NCBI GenBank assembly: GCA_017303475.1
Contig: JAFLBO010000023.1
Coordinates: forward strand, 1-64,000
Direction: 5' to 3'
Length of the DNA: 64,000 nucleotides
Source of the DNA: Chitinophagales bacterium
GTDB taxonomy: Bacteria > Bacteroidota > Bacteroidia > Chitinophagales > Saprospiraceae
In this document: piece by piece, positions 60,476 through 64,000 of the stretch
Layout of the letters: every line of letters begins with the position of its first letter
Position numbering within the stretch: the stretch's first letter is position 1
Notes under the pieces: generated by a model
The model's database searches: none
The model's input: the letters and a program-made list of their open reading frames with translations, nothing else
What the model was told of the DNA's origin: nothing
Program-made: the position numbers and the translations under genes

Positions 60476-62288
60476 CATCATATTCCACCTTACTACCCAG
60501 TGGAACATACAGCACTGCCATTCCTTTTGATTGCTTTAAAACAGGTTTTACTCCTGTTGGAACCTGAATGAAATATTTGTTGCCGTCAACCTCCCAGGTG
60601 TTTTTATTCACCTCACGTATGTCGGCGCCAAAGGCAATCCGACAAACATACCCCGCCTGTGCATTGCGGCAATCCAGTGTTCGATGCAGGTATTTTCCGT
60701 CCATCACACGCAATCGATCTTCTACCTCCATGCCATTCAGGGAGTAGCGGAAGGTTGGCAGCCCTTTTTCGTCAAGATCGTATCCCAAAGGCCGGAAACC
60801 TTCAGCCGGAGCATCGGCGGATGTTTTTACATTCCAGATATCGGATTCCGGTACGATAGCGGATGCATTGCTTAAAGCCAGTACAGGCCCGCGCGGGCGC
60901 GAAGAGCCGTCGCCCCGATCGTCCCACATAGGCGACACGTCCAGAAAATCTCCTTTCCAGATTTGGGGCACCGAGCCGTTATCCAGATCGTAGGTGTAGT
61001 GTACACGTCCCGGGTCACCCACCTGTACCCCGTGTACCACGCGTTTTTTAACGGAGGCATAGGAGCTAATGTCCATAAATGAGCGGAAAACTTTAGGCTC
61101 CGGGGCGTCCAGGTAAATAGGATCGGGCGCAGTTAAAGCCAGAGTAGCGCTTTTACTGTGCAGGCCAACAGCACGCGCTTTCGGACCTTCCACCCAAAGG
61201 GCCAGGTATGGTTTGAGCCAACTGTCCATTTTGTATACAGTCAGCGTTAGGCTGTTGGCGCCGGTAGGTAAATCAAGCGTGAGTGTGCGCGGCCTGTTCC
61301 AGGACGACCATTCATCGGCCATGACTTCTTTTCCATTGAGGATAAGGGATGAGCGTCCGCTGTTGAGCAGGGTAATCTGATGTTTACCTGGTTCCGTAAC
61401 CGTCATTTCTCCACTAAAAATGATGGCATAGTCGTTTTCGCGTTTGGCCACCTCCCAGCTCAATTGGTCGGTACTGCCTTCCACATCAGCTTTTTTTCCG
61501 ACAAAGCTTTCCGGTGTTCGAAAGGAGCCATTGATTACCCGATAAGAAAAAGGTTTGTTGACGGTTACCGGAGCGCCGCGGCGGTCGGTAATTCGGAAAT
61601 TTCGAAAAGCTACCGGGCCGTGATCGCCCTGAATCATGAACGGACCTGTGGCAGCTTCCTTTTCAGAGATTGGACCGCCGGTAGGGCCGGTTAATTCGAG
61701 GTTTTCGTGAATAACCATGCCGTTCAGCATTACTTTCAACAGGCGGGCATTGGCAATTTTTTTGCCGGATGCATCAAAGCGCGGGGCCTGGAACTCAATA
61801 TCCATGTGTTGCCAAAGGCCGGGCGCCAGGCAGGCATTTACGCGGGGAGCTACGCCATCGAAAAGTTCTGCATCAGGACTCCAACGTCTGCGGGCATAGA
61901 TCCCACCACAATCGCCGAAGCCAGGATGCTGAATGCCCCAGCTGTCGAGCAACTGAACCTCATAACGGCCCTGGAGGTAGAACCCGGAATTGGAGTGCCG
62001 GGCCATCATAAAATCAAATGACACGTCTACGTCGCCATATTCGCGGGTAGAAAGCAGGTTGGATCTGCTTTTTTTGCTTGGTAAATTGACCAGTATGCCG
62101 GCGCCTTTAGCGGCAGTCATGTGGTCATCTTTTTCTAATGAGGCTTGTACTTCACCGGCAATTTGCCAGTTGGAACCATTGTTTTGGGTCCAGGCCGACA
62201 AATCGTTTAGGGGTAATGTTTCCTGAGCGGAAACCGGGGAAACCGAGACCAGCAAGAGGGCTATCGGGAGGAAAGCAGTAAAACGCAT
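60465..62288 (-). CDS. DUF1080 (3-keto-disaccharide hydrolase-like) secreted protein
   Basis: A 607-residue exported protein. Signal peptide (FTAFLPIALLLVSVSPVSAQ). The N-terminal ~210 residues are a DUF1080 lectin-like jelly roll (FMMARHSNSGFYLQGRYEVQLLDSWG; GLWQHMDIEFQAPRFD; GPVAFRNFRI), the domain of 3-keto-disaccharide hydrolases. A PA14-like segment follows (~260-400; GEMTVTEPGKHQITLLNSGRSSLILNG). The C-terminal ~200 residues are unique. Start is ATG 62288, as TTG 62294 only adds two residues. It precedes the propeller-cytochrome gene, and both may act in oxidative sugar use via 3-keto-glycosides. Confidence 0.85.
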   Translation of the reverse strand: MRFTAFLPIALLLVSVSPVSAQETLPLNDLSAWTQNNGSNWQIAGEVQASLEKDDHMTAAKGAGILVNLPSKKSRSNLLSTREYGDVDVSFDFMMARHSNSGFYLQGRYEVQLLDSWGIQHPGFGDCGGIYARRRWSPDAELFDGVAPRVNACLAPGLWQHMDIEFQAPRFDASGKKIANARLLKVMLNGMVIHENLELTGPTGGPISEKEAATGPFMIQGDHGPVAFRNFRITDRRGAPVTVNKPFSYRVINGSFRTPESFVGKKADVEGSTDQLSWEVAKRENDYAIIFSGEMTVTEPGKHQITLLNSGRSSLILNGKEVMADEWSSWNRPRTLTLDLPTGANSLTLTVYKMDSWLKPYLALWVEGPKARAVGLHSKSATLALTAPDPIYLDAPEPKVFRSFMDISSYASVKKRVVHGVQVGDPGRVHYTYDLDNGSVPQIWKGDFLDVSPMWDDRGDGSSRPRGPVLALSNASAIVPESDIWNVKTSADAPAEGFRPLGYDLDEKGLPTFRYSLNGMEVEDRLRVMDGKYLHRTLDCRNAQAGYVCRIAFGADIREVNKNTWEVDGNKYFIQVPTGVKPVLKQSKGMAVLYVPLGSKVEYDVMW

Positions 62289-62630
62289 GCGCAAAAATCT
62301 TGTTTGCGCAAAAGTGGGAACAAGTGCGGGAATGTCAGCTCTTTTTAGGAAAATATTACGATGGTATGGCTAGTTGAATGGGCTTTTAACAAACATCATA
62401 AATATCAAATTGAGTTTTTCTTAACACCTCAGGCAGCGAAAGTATCCTAATAACTGCTCTTTAATCCGGATCCAATAATCAAAAAACCGAATCTACGGCG
62501 TCTGAATGTTGCCATAAAGCACGTTTTTGTCCGTTCCCTTTATCCATTTCTATACACGGTTATGCCTCTGATGTGTATACACGTCAAACTGGTCTTGATT
62601 TGCCTATGATTCACCTATAATTCGTTTCCC
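62289..62630. other. Divergent intergenic region
   Basis: No gene, repeat array or clear TAnnTTTG element is seen. It should hold the divergent promoters of the DUF1080 gene and the secreted protein at 62631. A short ATACAC/GTGTAT dyad lies at about 62551-62580. Confidence 0.5.
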
Positions 62631-64000
62631 ATGAAGAAACTAGTCCTTTTAACAGCCTCTTTATTTGTTGCCTTTGGCTTATGGGCCAACTCAACATACG
62701 TACCAGTCATTGGTTTTGGTACTGAAAAGACTAAGCCCCTGACAGATACCCTGATTCAAATACCCGTAACCGTCTGCGATGAAGATTTGCCCTATGCCTT
62801 TGGTAATCAGTTGATTAATGATCCTGGCACATACTGGGATACGTTGCAAACCTCAACCGGAGGCGATAGTATTATCCAGTTGAACCTTCTTGTGAAATGT
62901 TGTCAGTCTTCTTCCAATACCCCGAATTTTGCCGATATCTGTGCTGAAGCGCCTTTGCTTTGCGCCTCCTATTTGGACAATACGCCTTTCCATTTGCAGA
63001 ATAGTACTGCAGATATACCGGGTAATCTGGCGGCGCAGTTCTGTTTCCCCATAGATCATAGTCGTTGGTTGCGATTTTCTGCCTGCGAGCCTACAGTGAC
63101 GCTGGAGCTGACTGTGCAGCAATGCTCAGGCGCCAATCCTGCACAGGAAGGGGTAGAAATGGCTTTGTTTTCCAGCTTGGATTGTTTGAATTTTTCCCGA
63201 ATTGGAAATTGTTATCAGACACCACTTGGGCAAACCCAAACCATGCAATTTGATGGGCTTATCCCGGGTGTGGAGTATTACCTTTTTGCAGATGGAATCA
63301 GTGCAGAGGTTTGTGCATTCAGGCTTAAAGCGCTTTCAGGAATCAATACCGGCGTTCCAGACGATTTTATAAGCTCCGGCACAGCAACAGATGGTATGAT
63401 TAACGGGGATAAGGATGTTTGTCCGGGAGAAATAGTAGTGTACACCCTTACCCCCCCAACTTGTAAAAAAACAACACCAGAATTTGCCTGTTCACCACCG
63501 GATGATGCCTGTGGATTTTGCGGCACAGTCTTAGAACTGGATACCGTAACCTATAAGTGGCATATCCCTGAATGCGCCCGTTTTCTGGGCGATAGCACGG
63601 GGTTGAGTGTAGAAATTATTTACGATCAGTGCGTGTTTTTTACAGATACGGTGGTTATTCAACAAATCTGGGTAGAGGCAATATGGAGCTTTTCCGACAC
63701 CACTTTTGTGCAAAATGACACCCTGGTTTTCTGCGATTGTTATCCTGGAAGCATTACTTGTGGAAATATTCCGCCCTGTGATGTGCGAATCCATTTTGAT
63801 GTGGAAGATGTTTTTCTAACCATTCCGTGTGTTGGTCCGCCTCCGTCATTTATGGGTATCCCTTATCCTGATCCAGGCATTTTTACCCAGTCTGATGTGC
63901 CAAACTGCATATTGTATATTATTCATGTGGATAAGGAAACCGGACCGCCTATAACGGCTAGTCCTCCTATTTCGACAATTACATGCGTATTTACTCCGGG
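62631..64000 (+). CDS. Secreted Cys-rich adhesin-like protein, 3' end outside window
   Basis: Open to the right edge; 456 codons are present. A signal peptide (MKKLVLLTASLFVAFGLWANS) is followed by repeated beta-rich, Cys-rich segments: LIQIPVTVCDEDLPYAFG, VKCCQSSSNTPNFADICAEAPLLCASY and LFCF-like strands, with a DKDVCPGEIVVYTLTPPTC segment typical of Bacteroidota extracellular Ig-like modules. A T9SS sorting or gliding-motility domain is expected beyond the window but cannot be seen. Confidence 0.8.
   Translation, partial: MKKLVLLTASLFVAFGLWANSTYVPVIGFGTEKTKPLTDTLIQIPVTVCDEDLPYAFGNQLINDPGTYWDTLQTSTGGDSIIQLNLLVKCCQSSSNTPNFADICAEAPLLCASYLDNTPFHLQNSTADIPGNLAAQFCFPIDHSRWLRFSACEPTVTLELTVQQCSGANPAQEGVEMALFSSLDCLNFSRIGNCYQTPLGQTQTMQFDGLIPGVEYYLFADGISAEVCAFRLKALSGINTGVPDDFISSGTATDGMINGDKDVCPGEIVVYTLTPPTCKKTTPEFACSPPDDACGFCGTVLELDTVTYKWHIPECARFLGDSTGLSVEIIYDQCVFFTDTVVIQQIWVEAIWSFSDTTFVQNDTLVFCDCYPGSITCGNIPPCDVRIHFDVEDVFLTIPCVGPPPSFMGIPYPDPGIFTQSDVPNCILYIIHVDKETGPPITASPPISTITCVFTP

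Noticed and set aside
1..64000. tRNA, rRNA and known riboswitches
   Set aside because: No cloverleaf with GTTCGA-type T-loops in a gap, no rRNA-like sequence and no recognisable riboswitch core was seen by reading; a covariance-model scan would be decisive.

Overview
The window reads as a chromosomal segment of a Bacteroidota bacterium, most likely in the Saprospiria (Saprospiraceae-type). The reasons are: many secreted proteins with a type IX secretion (T9SS) C-terminal sorting domain, SprB-type and HYR repeats, a DUF2480 protein, BatD-like proteins, TAnnTTTG promoter elements, almost no Shine-Dalgarno sequences, and moderate GC. No rRNA, tRNA, CRISPR, integrase or recognisable insertion sequence was seen.

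Layout. 0-12 kb: a 5'-damaged T9SS surface protein, an alpha/beta hydrolase, an M28 peptidase, an S4 RNA-binding protein behind a possible small RNA or attenuator, an SCP2 protein, a glycerophosphodiesterase, a LytTR regulator followed by a STAND NTPase with a membrane segment, a large helical protein, a small double-glycine peptide resembling a RiPP precursor, and a pirin. 12-32 kb: mostly secreted proteins (two large BNR/sortilin-propeller T9SS proteins, HYR proteins, smaller T9SS cargo), with a GT9 glycosyltransferase and a subclass B1 metallo-beta-lactamase between them. 32-56 kb: mainly housekeeping and envelope genes (recN, exported pirin, DUF4197, MsbA-like ABC exporter, xth, TrpF-like protein, RND adaptor, mutL, two rhomboids, alkaline phosphatase, dprA, PhoD-like phosphatase, scpB, DUF2480, LptF/G permease, metG). 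56-64 kb: a small gene with an HNH nuclease, two BatD-like proteins, a two-gene sugar-oxidation module (DUF1080-type protein plus propeller-cytochrome c), and a secreted protein that runs off the right edge.

The most unusual content lies between the genes. About fifteen intergenic gaps hold large inverted repeats. Many have arms built from short imperfect 'words' of 4-12 bp repeated in tandem, folded around a unique palindromic core. Several abut or overlap stop codons, so they encode the last residues of the neighbouring proteins. Some words and cores recur at loci tens of kilobases apart. Perfect or near-perfect stems of 24 to 42 bp occur. They look like one family of intergenic elements; their function (terminator, attenuator, mobile palindrome, nucleoid or recombination site) cannot be decided from sequence alone.

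Other points to check are the orphan cysteine-free RiPP-like precursor, the LytTR/STAND pair, leaderless promoters on scpB and the LptF/G gene, and a promoter-hairpin-T8 unit upstream of the S4 gene.
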